A DNA stretch of 64,000 nt, taken from Planococcus kocurii (lineage in GTDB: Bacteria > Bacillota > Bacilli > Bacillales_A > Planococcaceae). The notes beneath the pieces were generated by a model, which was given only the letters and a program-made list of their open reading frames with translations, was not told the DNA's origin and did not search any database. The position numbers and the translations under genes are program-made. Every line of letters begins with the position of its first letter. The stretch's first letter is position 1. The stretch lies in the NCBI RefSeq assembly GCF_001465835.2, contig NZ_CP013661.2, positions 3,340,501 to 3,404,500 of the forward strand, written 5' to 3'. This document shows, one piece after another, positions 1 to 7,989 of the stretch.

Positions 1-25
1 GTAAGTATACATAGGAGGGTTACAG

Positions 26-232
26 GTGAATCTTACGGTCAATGGAGTAGTATTGAGTCAAAAAAGAAGTGCACTTATCGTTAGAGAATTAATAAGAGAG
101 TCTGTCGCAGAACATGCGAAAGACGTAGAAGAGTATTTAAAGGATTATCAGGTAGAAGACTTAGGAAGTTCGATTATTCTTCGTCCGCCGTCAATTGAAG
201 GAATTCAAATTTCATTATTCAAGTCATCCTGA
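26..232 (+). CDS. small hypothetical protein, 68 aa
   Basis: I do not recognise this protein. It starts with GTG, chosen because a strong ribosome binding site (AGGAGGG, 13-19) lies seven bases upstream. The protein is short, charged and has no membrane segment or signal peptide; the first half is helical-looking and basic (QKRSALIVRELIRE) and the end is hydrophobic. It stands alone: downstream lies only a decayed gene on the other strand. Coding is supported by the ribosome binding site and an uninterrupted frame, but no function can be assigned. Confidence 0.6.
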   Translation: MNLTVNGVVLSQKRSALIVRELIRESVAEHAKDVEEYLKDYQVEDLGSSIILRPPSIEGIQISLFKSS

Positions 233-514
233 GGGGTGGCTTTTTATATTGTGTGGAAAAAGAAGCTATCTGCTATTTTAGTGTAGGTAAATCTTAGAAA
301 ACTAGATAGGCAAGGCGTTTTTAATGACTGCTTAGCGTTCAGAAAAATGAGCATACTCTTGATTTTGTTTAAGAGTTCACTGATGGTTAAGTGATTTTAA
401 AAAAATTATGTGTTAAAAAAACGAATGATTGATCTAGGAATGGCGATTAAGGTATTCCAAACCAATGAAAAAACAATTTCAAAAATTACCCCTATACTAA
501 GGTCCATAAATAAA

Positions 515-1327
515 TCAGTAAAACAGTTTTCTCTCTTCTGCTTGTTCTTTTTCTTCTTCATTGGTGGTCTCCTTGTCATGTTCTTCTAATTCGGCAAGGC
601 GTGTCTTTGTATACGTAATCCTTTTGTCGCTTAAAAAGCATGGACCGACTGTAAAGAGCGTTGTAATGCCGTAACAACTGTAAACTTTTTCAACGGGGTC
701 GTTGATTGGGTAAACCGATAGTTTTTCCGGTTGGAGATTTTACGCTTCTTTTTGTATCTGTTGCAGCAAATCGATTAATCCTTTTCCTCTGCCTTCTTCG
801 ATTGAGGCGAAATTTTCTAGTTTCCCTTGACTGCCATGAGCAAATAAGCAGGCAATCGGACATAGTACTCCTTTGTATCTTAATTAGGTAATGACAGTAG
901 CGATTATCGGCAAATTCAGATTCAAGTGCCTTTTCGCGAACTGCTTTTCCTCCGAATTCTTTAATCTGACATCCTATCCATAGTGCTTCGTAATAATTCT
1001 CGGAAGTTACTCTTTCTATTATCGCATCTTTACGTAAAGGGAGCAGGGGTGTTTTCTGATTCCATGGCTGAATAGGCTGTAAAGACGTTCAAACCGAAAG
1101 TCTTTTTTCTGCAACTGAGTTATAAACGTTGTTAGAGACCGAACATTATCTAAGTGAAATCCAGGGACAATGTTTGAGCATTTGTAAAATGAGACCACTT
1201 CACCGATCGCTTCTTTAGGAAAGCTCGGCTCTTTGTTGAGTTTGGTGTAATCTGTCTTTTCAATAATACGACTCTAGTCTCCTTTAATGAATGTTCCATT
1301 ATCTATTCCTTTTAAGTAAACTCCTAT
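515..1327 (-). pseudogene. decayed gene of unknown function, several stops and frameshifts
   Basis: The minus strand holds a broken coding region that can be followed through different frames. The upstream part (about 1327 to 1040) reads as sensible protein (for example KLNKEPSFPKEAIGEVVSFY) with an in-frame TAG at 1274-1276. The frame then shifts near 1040 and continues (for example YYEALWIGCQIKEFGGKAV), shifts again near 870, meets TAA at 740-742, and runs to TGA at 515-517 with an acidic, Lys/Glu-rich tail. I do not recognise the family. The plus-strand frame at 706-891 is a shadow of it. The number of lesions implies long-term decay rather than sequencing error. Confidence 0.6.
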
Positions 1328-1429
1328 TCAAATCCTTTCACGATGAAATTACCAACAAACTAGGTTACACTGAAATAGATAGGAAACAATATATTGAGAA
1401 AATCGATTTTAAAGAAAAGAGGCGAAAGC

Positions 1430-1867
1430 ATGAACGCATATGATGAGTACATGAAAGGCATTGTCGTGCCTATGCGCCAGGAGTTGACTGGAGCAGGATT
1501 TAAAGAATTATTGACAGCAGAAGAAGTCAATGAACATATGAGCAGTGCTAAAGGAACGAGTCTTGTTGTGATTAACTCTGTTTGTGGTTGTGCAGCAGGT
1601 TTAGCGCGTCCAGCAGCTATTGGAGCCATTCAAGCTGTGGAAGCAAAACCAGATCATTTAGTGACCGTATTTGCAGGTCAAGATAAAGAAGCAACTGCAC
1701 AGATGCGCAATTACTTTGAAGAAGTGCTACCATCGTCTCCATCGATTGCCGTATTAAAAGACGGTGAATTGGCTCATTTTATTCCACGTGAACAAATTGA
1801 AGGCTACCCAATGGAACAGATTCGCGATCATTTGTCGCAAGTTCTTGAACAGGTGGCAGCTCAGTGA
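1430..1867 (+). CDS. brxA: bacilliredoxin BrxA (YphP type)
   Basis: This is a 145-residue thiol-disulfide protein of the YphP/YqiW family that removes bacillithiol from S-bacillithiolated proteins in the cytoplasm. The hallmark CGC motif is seen in NSVCGCAAGLARPAA near residue 53, followed by the conserved VTVFAGQDKEATA and PSSPSIAVLKDG blocks. The N-terminus (AYDEYMKGIVVPMRQELTG) is closer to B. subtilis YphP (BrxA) than to YqiW (BrxB). ATG 1430 fits the family start; the longer frame from 1394 lacks a ribosome binding site. Its stop overlaps the next gene's GTG start (GTGA), so the two are probably co-transcribed. The name is unrelated to brxA of the BREX operon further on. Confidence 0.93.
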   Translation: MNAYDEYMKGIVVPMRQELTGAGFKELLTAEEVNEHMSSAKGTSLVVINSVCGCAAGLARPAAIGAIQAVEAKPDHLVTVFAGQDKEATAQMRNYFEEVLPSSPSIAVLKDGELAHFIPREQIEGYPMEQIRDHLSQVLEQVAAQ

Positions 1868-2652
1868 AAACAATAGTCACCACAGCATACCGGCCAACTT
1901 CGTCTGCATTGGCATGGGCAAATCGCGTTTCAGCAGAACTGGAAATTTTACAAGTTCCGCGCAATAAGCGTTCCATTGACCGGATGCAAGAAGATGAACA
2001 AGCTGATTTGTTGGTGTGCTTAAAAGAACGACTTGAGTTTTACCCAATGGGTAAAACCGAGCCGTTCTTTTTTCATCCGAACTCAGCAGCTTTTCGAACA
2101 AAAAGACCTCTTGAACAAGATCCGCTGATTGAAGTGGCAGGTTTAGTTCCAGGCGACTCATTTTTAGATTGTACATTAGGGTTAGCATCTGACTCAATTG
2201 TGGCATCACAGCGTGTTGGTCAAAGAGGACGAGTGGTGGGCTGTGAAAGCCATCCAGTGCTCGCTTACGTGGTGGCGCAAGGGTTGCAGCAATATAGCAA
2301 CATGCCACATTTAGAAGAGGCGATGAGGCGTATTGAGGTAGTGTCATGCCAAGCAGTTTCATTTTTGCAAACTTTGCCTGCAGATTCGATAGATGTAATT
2401 TACATGGATCCGATGTTTACAGAAGAAATAACAGAAGCTTCAAATTTTACGCCACTCAGAGGAACTGCTGACCGAGGGCAATTAACAGTGCAGTGGGTAG
2501 CTGAGGCAAAGCGTGTAGCACGAAAAACTGTCGTTTTAAAAGCACATTTTCGTTCTCAGGATTTCGAACGTTTTGGATTTATTAGGCGCATGCGGCCCAA
2601 TACCAAGTTCCACTATGGTGTCATTTCAATTGAACCAGAGAGTAAACAATAA
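1864..2652 (+). CDS. ypiP: YpiP-like SAM-dependent methyltransferase
   Basis: This 262-residue protein resembles B. subtilis YpiP, a class I SAM-dependent methyltransferase related to the RsmJ group. The SAM-binding motif I is visible as DSFLDCTLGLASDSIVA near residue 97, followed by an acidic residue after the second strand (VVGCESH) and the catalytic-type motif IYMDPMFTEE near residue 180. Substrate is not known from the sequence; relatives act on RNA, which is only a hint. The GTG start overlaps the brxA stop by four bases, indicating translational coupling. The preceding redox gene does not explain its role. Confidence 0.8.
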   Translation: MKTIVTTAYRPTSSALAWANRVSAELEILQVPRNKRSIDRMQEDEQADLLVCLKERLEFYPMGKTEPFFFHPNSAAFRTKRPLEQDPLIEVAGLVPGDSFLDCTLGLASDSIVASQRVGQRGRVVGCESHPVLAYVVAQGLQQYSNMPHLEEAMRRIEVVSCQAVSFLQTLPADSIDVIYMDPMFTEEITEASNFTPLRGTADRGQLTVQWVAEAKRVARKTVVLKAHFRSQDFERFGFIRRMRPNTKFHYGVISIEPESKQ

Positions 2653-2750
2653 AAACGGATGCTCGTTAGTTGGGAATTTAAAGTATAGCTATGGTTCAGG
2701 TTCGTGATCTCAAGCTGACAGTGTTCTGGAGTACATTTGGTTTCACTTAT

Positions 2751-2790
2751 GAAACACATGCGGATTCAATTTATCTGCATGTGTTTTGTA
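2751..2790 (+). terminator. hairpin terminator after ypiP
   Basis: AAACACATGC (2752-2761) pairs with GCATGTGTTT (2777-2786) around a 15-base loop and is followed by a short T-run. It lies about 100 bases past ypiP and ahead of the rhodanese locus. Confidence 0.55.
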
Positions 2791-2832
2791 GTGTGAATCT
2801 ATTTTCAAAGCAAGCTGATTTCTTGTGCAAAA

Positions 2833-2850
2833 TATACCCCCTGTGGTATG
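2833..2850. promoter_or_regulatory. CsoR/CstR-like operator candidate
   Basis: The inverted repeat ATACC-CCCTGT-GGTAT (2834-2849) sits about 50 bases ahead of a glutaredoxin/rhodanese gene pair. CsoR-family repressors, including the persulfide sensor CstR, bind ATACCC/GGGTAT-type palindromes in front of rhodanese-type genes. The match and the gene context support a sulfide or persulfide-responsive operator. No csoR/cstR gene is in the window, so this is an inference. Confidence 0.45.
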
Positions 2851-2896
2851 TTTTGGATGTATTCAAAAGAGTTCTTTTTTGAGGGGGTGAGCCGTT

Positions 2897-3090
2897 ATGT
2901 CAAACCAAGTAACAGTTTATTCAACGGATACCTGCCCACATTGCATCATGATGAAAAAACTTCTAGCGGCAAGTGATGTCCCTTATACGAAAGTAAACGT
3001 ACAGCGAGACCAAGCGCCTTGTGCAGACAAACGACCAAATGGGTGCTTGGATTTGATCCAAACCGTGCCACGGAATTAGTGAACGCCTAA
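2897..3090 (+). pseudogene. glutaredoxin-family gene with internal deletion and frameshift
   Basis: The N-terminus (SNQVTVYSTDTCPHCIMMKK) is a clear glutaredoxin/thioredoxin fold start with the CPHC redox motif near residue 13, and a good ribosome binding site (GAGGGGG) precedes it. After VNVQRD the frame is lost and stops at 3079. The true end is still readable in another frame as WVLGFDPNRATELVNA, stopping at 3090. About 25-30 residues normal for this family, including the region with the cis-proline, are missing. The surviving piece keeps the redox motif but lacks a large part of the fold, so I treat it as nonfunctional. Confidence 0.75.
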
Positions 3091-3157
3091 AACAACAAAT
3101 GTGAAACCCACATTGAGTAAAATTCAACGAAAACTAAATTACCAGGAGGAATAACAA

Positions 3158-3466
3158 GTGAAAGTGATTTCGACGCAAGAATTGCAAACATTACTAGAAC
3201 TAGGCAAACAAGTGAATATAATCGACGTGCGTGAAGCGTCAGAAGTAGCCGGTGGGAAAATTCCTGGAGCTGTCAATATGCCTTTAGGATTATTGGAATT
3301 TAAGATGAATGAATTGGACAAATCAGAAGAATACTATGTTAATTGCCAAGCTGGCGGACGTAGCGGTTCGGCATGTAAATTCTTAGACTATCAGGGCTAT
3401 AAAGTGATAAATGTCGAAGGTGGCATGAACGCATGGGCAGGTGACATCGAGCGGATTGATGATTGA
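3158..3466 (+). CDS. single-domain rhodanese
   Basis: This 102-residue protein is a single-domain rhodanese sulfurtransferase, which moves sulfane sulfur from persulfides or thiosulfate to an acceptor. The N-terminal part has IIDVREASEVAGGKIPGAVN, and the catalytic loop CQAGGRSG with the active-site Cys is at about residue 64. The end, VEGGMNAWAG, is typical. The GTG start follows a strong ribosome binding site (AGGAGGA). It probably shares the operator at 2833-2850 with the broken glutaredoxin gene in front, so it may now act without that partner in persulfide handling. Confidence 0.88.
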   Translation: MKVISTQELQTLLELGKQVNIIDVREASEVAGGKIPGAVNMPLGLLEFKMNELDKSEEYYVNCQAGGRSGSACKFLDYQGYKVINVEGGMNAWAGDIERIDD

Positions 3467-3564
3467 AAAAGCTTATGAGTTCAGCAATGGAGCTCAAGGC
3501 AAGTCTTTGTGAAAAGACACTGAAGAGTAAGAGTTGGTTTATGCAAAAACTGAAGATAAATAGC

Positions 3565-3604
3565 AAAAGAACTGTCAATGGACAATTGAATTGACAGTTC
3601 TTTT
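3565..3604 (+). terminator. Rho-independent terminator after rhodanese gene
   Basis: AAAAGAACTGTCAAT and ATTGACAGTTCTTTT form a 15-bp perfect stem with a ten-base loop, ending in a T-run. It is about 100 bases past the rhodanese stop. Confidence 0.8.
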
Positions 3605-3650
3605 ATTGCATAATGATATAAAAAGTCTGATTTATCGACCATCTGAAACA

Positions 3651-3681
3651 AAAAACTCCCTGAAATTCAGGGAGTTTTTTT
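3651..3681 (-). terminator. terminator shared with the small minus-strand gene
   Basis: The short hairpin AAAAACTCCCTGAA / TTCAGGGAGTTTTT is flanked by A and T runs, so it can end transcription on either strand. It lies directly after the 25-residue gene at 3690-3767. Confidence 0.75.
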
Positions 3682-3689
3682 AGTGTTTA

Positions 3690-3767
3690 TTAGTCTGTAA
3701 ATGAAAGTGAAGTCAAGTATCCAAGCATAAACAGGAGACCCAGTCCGATTAATAATGATGCATCCAC
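3690..3767 (-). CDS. 25-aa small membrane peptide
   Basis: A very short frame on the minus strand encodes a 25-residue peptide that begins DASLLIGLGLLFMLGYL and ends SLSFTD. It starts with GTG, preceded at proper spacing by a perfect AAGGAGGA ribosome binding site (about 3773-3781), and ends just before a terminator. The peptide is one hydrophobic helix with a short polar tail, the shape of many small bacterial membrane proteins. The combination of ribosome binding site, start, stop and terminator makes a real transcription unit likely. I do not recognise a family. Confidence 0.6.
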   Translation of the reverse strand: MDASLLIGLGLLFMLGYLTSLSFTD

Positions 3768-3917
3768 AAAAATTCCTCCTTTTCAATAAAAAAACAAGGC
3801 GTTGTTAATGACTTTATTGTACAATGAATTTCAAGAAGATGAAACCTTTACCCGCGAAATTCGTATAAATAAGCAAACGTTATGACAAAAATGTTCATAA
3901 AAGAAAAGGTGATGTTG

Positions 3918-4511
3918 ATGAAAAATTGGTGGCAAAAGTCGCTGATGATTACTGTTGCCGTTTTAACATTGGGAGCAATCTCTCCGAACCATTTAATCTG
4001 GGAGTCGCTTCTAGACGAAAAAGGTCAACCGAAATCACATGCAGCGGAAAGTGATAACAAACAATATATCTACGATTGGGTCGACCCCAGTGAGTTCTAC
4101 GACACCGGTGACTCTTTTATCCATTCTGTGTATCAATCTGCAGAAGAGCAATCGTATTTGAAATTTGGTTCGCGAATTGGACCTGTTATTGGAGACCAGT
4201 TCCAAACCATGATTTTGCCAAACATTCAACGAGCGATTGATGTCCATTTGGCAACCCTAGATACCGGCAAATTAAAAAAATTAGCCATTTCTGAAAAGCC
4301 ATCTGGTGATTATGCTGAAAAAATCTTCCATGTATATAACACTGAAACCAACAAAGACGAAATCCGTTTCCACGTTAGGACGGAGAACAAACCACAGCTA
4401 GGCTATTCTTTTAATTTTCACTATCATTTAGCTGAAGATGATTTCCAAAAGCATATTACGCTAGGAGACATCTACTGGTCTAAAAATACACCGCCGAAAT
4501 GGCTTTCTTAA
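3918..4511 (+). CDS. ypjP: YpjP-like exported protein
   Basis: This 197-residue protein resembles B. subtilis YpjP and sits, as there, just before thyA and dfrA. The N-terminus (MKNWWQKSLMITVAVLTLGA) is a signal peptide or membrane anchor. The rest (YIYDWVDPSEFYDTGDSF, FGSRIGPVIGDQF, a C-terminal GDIYWSKNTPPKWLS) is soluble and likely outside the membrane. The function is not established. ATG 3918 was chosen because AAAAGGTGATG lies directly upstream; in-frame ATGs at 3882 and 3912 would add unlikely residues. A terminator follows at once. Confidence 0.8.
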   Translation: MKNWWQKSLMITVAVLTLGAISPNHLIWESLLDEKGQPKSHAAESDNKQYIYDWVDPSEFYDTGDSFIHSVYQSAEEQSYLKFGSRIGPVIGDQFQTMILPNIQRAIDVHLATLDTGKLKKLAISEKPSGDYAEKIFHVYNTETNKDEIRFHVRTENKPQLGYSFNFHYHLAEDDFQKHITLGDIYWSKNTPPKWLS

Positions 4512-4538
4512 ACCGCCCAATTTTGGCGGTTTTTTTAT
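4511..4538 (+). terminator. terminator after ypjP
   Basis: ACCGCC (4512-4517) pairs with GGCGGT (4525-4530) and is followed by seven T residues. It overlaps the last base of the ypjP stop region. Confidence 0.85.
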
Positions 4539-4747
4539 GTGTGCTCGATTTTTTTGCCAAACTAGCGTAACTGGTGCGTCCAAAGGAGAAAGAGAGAGTG
4601 TGTGAATTTCTCAGTTTATCGAGTGAACCATAGTGAGACCGATGAGGTTTTAGTAAATACAAATTTTCCGTATAATTTAAGATGTCTAAAATCTTTATTA
4701 ACACCGGTAGTATTGTTATGATTAAACTAACAACGGAGGCGAATTAT

Positions 4748-5692
4748 ATGAAGCAATATTTAGACTTATGCGAACACATTCTACATAACGGAGCAACAAA
4801 AGAAGATCGGACCGGTACAGGTACTTTGAGTGTCTTTGGCCATCAAATGCGATTCGATTTAACGGAAGGGTTCCCTTTAATGACAACAAAAAAAACGGCG
4901 TTCCGCTTGATTGTCTCGGAACTTCTTTGGTTTCTTAAAGGTGATACCAATATCCGATCTTTATTGCAAGATAATAATCACATCTGGGATGAGTGGGCGT
5001 TTGCACAGTGGGTAGCAAGCGACGAATACGCGGGACCTGACATGTCTGATTTCGGTCGCCGTGCACAAACAGATCCGGAATTTGCGGAAGTATATAAGAT
5101 TGAGATGCAAAGCTTTCAGCGCAAGGTAATTGAAAGTCCAGAGTTTGCTGAAAAATACGGAGACCTCGGTCCCGTTTATGGCAAGCAATGGCGTTCATGG
5201 GCGACAACAGAAGGTGGTACCATCGACCAATTGAAAAATGTCATTGAATCGATTAAAAAAAATCCGGATTCCAGACGTCACTTAGTGACCGCGTGGAATC
5301 CGGAATTTATTGATGACATGGCTTTACCACCATGCCACATTATGTTTCAATTTTATGTAGCGGATGGCAAATTGTCGTGCCAACTTTATCAACGCAGTGC
5401 AGATGTCTTTCTAGGCGTGCCTTTTAATATCGCATCTTACGCGCTATTAACACAGCTAATTGCCAGAGAATGTAACTTAAAAGTCGGTGATTTTGTTCAC
5501 ACAACAGGCGATACACATTTATACTCAAATCACCTGTCTCAAGTGCAAGAACAATTAGCTAGACAACCAAAACCACTGCCAACCTTAAAAATTAACGAGG
5601 AAGTCAAATCAATTTTCGACTTGAAACTAGAAGACATTACGATCGAAGGCTACGATCCACATCCTCGGATTAAAGCGCCTGTTGCAGTTTAA
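4748..5692 (+). CDS. thyA: thymidylate synthase ThyA
   Basis: This enzyme makes dTMP from dUMP with methylenetetrahydrofolate. The 314-residue length matches the long ThyA type of staphylococci and lactobacilli rather than the 264-residue E. coli type; the extra insert is around residues 85-140. Motifs seen are [13 protein letters not shown], the phosphate-binding [11 protein letters not shown], the catalytic-cysteine block [12 protein letters not shown] and [16 protein letters not shown], ending [11 protein letters not shown] 4748 follows the GGAGGCG ribosome binding site; the frame extending to 4682 is not needed. DHFR, which recycles the dihydrofolate it forms, is the next gene. Confidence 0.97.
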   Translation: MKQYLDLCEHILHNGATKEDRTGTGTLSVFGHQMRFDLTEGFPLMTTKKTAFRLIVSELLWFLKGDTNIRSLLQDNNHIWDEWAFAQWVASDEYAGPDMSDFGRRAQTDPEFAEVYKIEMQSFQRKVIESPEFAEKYGDLGPVYGKQWRSWATTEGGTIDQLKNVIESIKKNPDSRRHLVTAWNPEFIDDMALPPCHIMFQFYVADGKLSCQLYQRSADVFLGVPFNIASYALLTQLIARECNLKVGDFVHTTGDTHLYSNHLSQVQEQLARQPKPLPTLKINEEVKSIFDLKLEDITIEGYDPHPRIKAPVAV

Positions 5693-5765
5693 TAGCAAGT
5701 ACTAACTTTCATCTTCAGTGTATCAATTAGTTTGAACTTCAAAATACTTTAAATAATACGTAATA

Positions 5766-5780
5766 CCCGCGAAAAGCGGG
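5766..5780 (+). other. short GC hairpin in dfrA leader
   Basis: CCCGC-GAAAA-GCGGG is a five-bp stem that ends two bases before the dfrA ribosome binding site AGGAGG. Its position could modulate translation, but the stem is short and there is no T-run for a terminator. Confidence 0.35.
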
Positions 5781-5795
5781 ATAGGAGGAAGATAC

Positions 5796-6293
5796 ATGAT
5801 TTCATTAATGGTCGCGCATGATCCGAACCGAGTTATCGGAAAAGATAACGAACTGCCTTGGCATATTCCAGCGGACTTGGCATATTTTAAAAAACAGACA
5901 ATCGGAAAAGGGATTGTTATGGGCCGTAATACGTATGAATCTATTGGGCGACCGCTTCCGAAGCGCCGCAATATTGTAGTTACGCGCAACGATGATTATC
6001 AGGCAGATGGAGTAGATGTCGTTCATAATGTGCAAGATGCTATAAAGTTAGCGACAGAATTTCATGAAGAAGTAATGATTATCGGTGGAGAACAGATTTT
6101 TGAATCAATTTTACCAGATGCTGACCGTCTTTACATAACACTGGTTCATCAAGCTTTTGATGGTGATACGTATTTCCCGGAATATGGACGTGAGTGGAAA
6201 CTCGTTTCTGAATCTGAGCAGCAAATTTCAAATGAAGTGCCTTTTTCGTACTTGGTATACGAAAGACGGCGAAAGAAAACGGCCAATGTTTAA
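5796..6293 (+). CDS. dfrA: dihydrofolate reductase
   Basis: The 165-residue enzyme reduces dihydrofolate to tetrahydrofolate with NADPH. It has the expected start SLMVAHDPNRVIGKDNELPW, the folate-site stretch LPWHIPADLAYFKKQT, the NADPH-binding MGRNTYESIGRPLP, and EVMIIGGEQIFE followed by DRLYITLVHQAFDGDTYFP. Length is normal for chromosomal DHFR. A strong AGGAGG ribosome binding site precedes it. It follows thyA by about 100 bases and overlaps the next gene by eight bases, so a thyA-dfrA-ypkP unit is likely. Confidence 0.97.
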   Translation: MISLMVAHDPNRVIGKDNELPWHIPADLAYFKKQTIGKGIVMGRNTYESIGRPLPKRRNIVVTRNDDYQADGVDVVHNVQDAIKLATEFHEEVMIIGGEQIFESILPDADRLYITLVHQAFDGDTYFPEYGREWKLVSESEQQISNEVPFSYLVYERRRKKTANV

Positions 6294-7035
6294 TACCATT
6301 CGCACGTTCTCTTTTTTATTTGGTTATTTACCGATTAGCGCTGTGAATTTGAAAAAAAATATCAAGCAAAAATCAACATTAAGCGTAAAAGAGTACGACC
6401 AGCTGATTCATACAGAACCTCAAAAATGGGCAGCCGGTATTATGAAACGGACAAAAAGCACCGTTACGATTGCAGGACTGGATAAATTACCTGATGGACC
6501 GGTATTGTTTGTCAGCAATCATGAAGGGAATTTCGATATCCCAACATTGCTTTCGACCATTCCGAAGCCTTTTGGTTTTATTTCCAAAAAAGAAGTAAAT
6601 AAATTCCCGATTATTCCGATGTATATGAAAGAAATGAATTGTGTCTTTTTAGACCGCACAGATCGTCGGAGTGCATTGAAATCCATTACTGACACTATAG
6701 AAAAATTAAAAGAAGGTCATTCGATTTTGATTTTTCCGGAAGGCACAAGAAGTAAAGGTCAAAGTATGGGTGAATTTAAAGCAGGATTTATGCGTATTGC
6801 AAAAGATGCAGATGTCCCTATTTTACCGGTTGCGATTCACGGAACTTCAGACATAATGGAAAAAAACAACAATAAAGTAAAGGCAGCTACGGTCACCGTA
6901 CAACTTTTGGATCCTGTTTCTGTTGATGTTCTTAAGGACATGAAGCCAAAAGAAGCAATTGCGGTGATCCATACGCAAATTGAAGAAGCTGTTTCTGCTA
7001 TGTCTGCGGAAAAACAAAGAAATAATGACAACTAA
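6286..7035 (+). CDS. ypkP: 1-acylglycerol-3-phosphate acyltransferase-like protein (YpkP)
   Basis: This 249-residue protein belongs to the PlsC acyltransferase family, which adds an acyl chain to lysophosphatidic acid at the inner membrane face. The HX4D catalytic motif is seen as NHEGNFD near residue 79, then CVFLDRTDRRSAL and the glycerophosphate-binding FPEGTRSKG near residue 150. The N-terminus has a hydrophobic stretch for membrane attachment. ATG 6286 overlaps the end of dfrA by eight bases (ATGTTTAA); a frame extension to 6157 would overlap dfrA deeply and is rejected. The dfrA-ypkP order is the same in B. subtilis. Confidence 0.88.
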   Translation: MFNTIRTFSFLFGYLPISAVNLKKNIKQKSTLSVKEYDQLIHTEPQKWAAGIMKRTKSTVTIAGLDKLPDGPVLFVSNHEGNFDIPTLLSTIPKPFGFISKKEVNKFPIIPMYMKEMNCVFLDRTDRRSALKSITDTIEKLKEGHSILIFPEGTRSKGQSMGEFKAGFMRIAKDADVPILPVAIHGTSDIMEKNNNKVKAATVTVQLLDPVSVDVLKDMKPKEAIAVIHTQIEEAVSAMSAEKQRNNDN

Positions 7036-7110
7036 CCGGTAAAACAATCTGCTTTGTAGTTGTTAGATATTAAATAATTGCTTAGACTAAGGTAAAAAGG
7101 AAGTGATTTC

Positions 7111-7950
7111 ATGTCAAAGATTCACATCGTCACGGATTCGACCGCTGATTTAAAGCCAGAGATCATTGAAAAATATGATTTGCATGTGGTTCCTCTAAGT
7201 ATTCAAATTGGTGGAAAAACCTATTTGGACCGCGTTGACTTAGAGCCGGCATCTTTCCTTGAATTGATGAAAAATACCGATGAAATGCCAAAAAGTTCTC
7301 AACCAGCACCAGGCGTATTCAAAGAGTTGTACGATAACTTAGGTAGAAACGGTGACCAAGTCTTGTCTATTCATATGACAGGTGGGATGAGTGGTACTGT
7401 GGAGTCAGCAAAAACAGCAGCTCAATTGACTGAATCAGACGTTACTGTCATCGATTCTCGTTATATTTCTCACGCCTTAACTTTCCAAGTATTTGAAGCG
7501 GCAGAGATGTCAAAAGCGGGAAAATCAATGGAAGAAATCGTTAAACGAGTAGAGCAGATTCGTCTCAATACAAAATTGTTCGTCGTTGTAGATACCCTTG
7601 ATAACTTGGTGAAGGGAGGCCGCATTGGGAAAGGCCGTGCTTTGTTAGGATCTTTAATGAAAATCAAGCCAATTGCTTCTTTAGATGATGGATCGTATAC
7701 TCCGGTTGCTAAAGTCAGAAGCCATAAGCAAGTAGTCGATTACTTGATGAAGGATTTTATAGAGCGGACAGCAGGCAAAATTGTTAAAGGGGTTGGCATT
7801 GCTCATGCGAATGGATTGGCAATGGCTGAGCCACTGCGTGAAAAAATTAAAGAAACAGGCTTTAGCGATATCCAATTTGATTTTACAACGCCAGTTATTT
7901 CTACTCATACAGGTATTGGGGCAATTGGTTTTATGTACTATACGGATTAA
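7111..7950 (+). CDS. DegV family fatty-acid-binding protein
   Basis: This 279-residue protein is a DegV-family member. Such proteins bind a fatty acid and, as FakB, present it to the FakA kinase for phospholipid synthesis. The start KIHIVTDSTADLKPE is the family signature, SIHMTGGMSGTVESAK lies near residue 90, and the C-terminal TTPVISTHTGIGAIGFMYY is also typical. A good ribosome binding site (AAGGAAGTG) precedes the ATG. Placement next to the acyltransferase gene fits a lipid role. FakA is not in the window, so fatty-acid delivery is family knowledge rather than proof here. Confidence 0.92.
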   Translation: MSKIHIVTDSTADLKPEIIEKYDLHVVPLSIQIGGKTYLDRVDLEPASFLELMKNTDEMPKSSQPAPGVFKELYDNLGRNGDQVLSIHMTGGMSGTVESAKTAAQLTESDVTVIDSRYISHALTFQVFEAAEMSKAGKSMEEIVKRVEQIRLNTKLFVVVDTLDNLVKGGRIGKGRALLGSLMKIKPIASLDDGSYTPVAKVRSHKQVVDYLMKDFIERTAGKIVKGVGIAHANGLAMAEPLREKIKETGFSDIQFDFTTPVISTHTGIGAIGFMYYTD

Positions 7951-7989
7951 ACGAATTAGCAAGGTCTAGTTGAAAAAGGAGAGACAATC

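Noticed and set aside
706..891. 61-residue plus-strand frame
   Set aside because: It is antisense to a decayed minus-strand gene whose translation is far more protein-like.
2691..2882. 63-residue plus-strand frame
   Set aside because: It spans a terminator and an operator-like palindrome and has no ribosome binding site.
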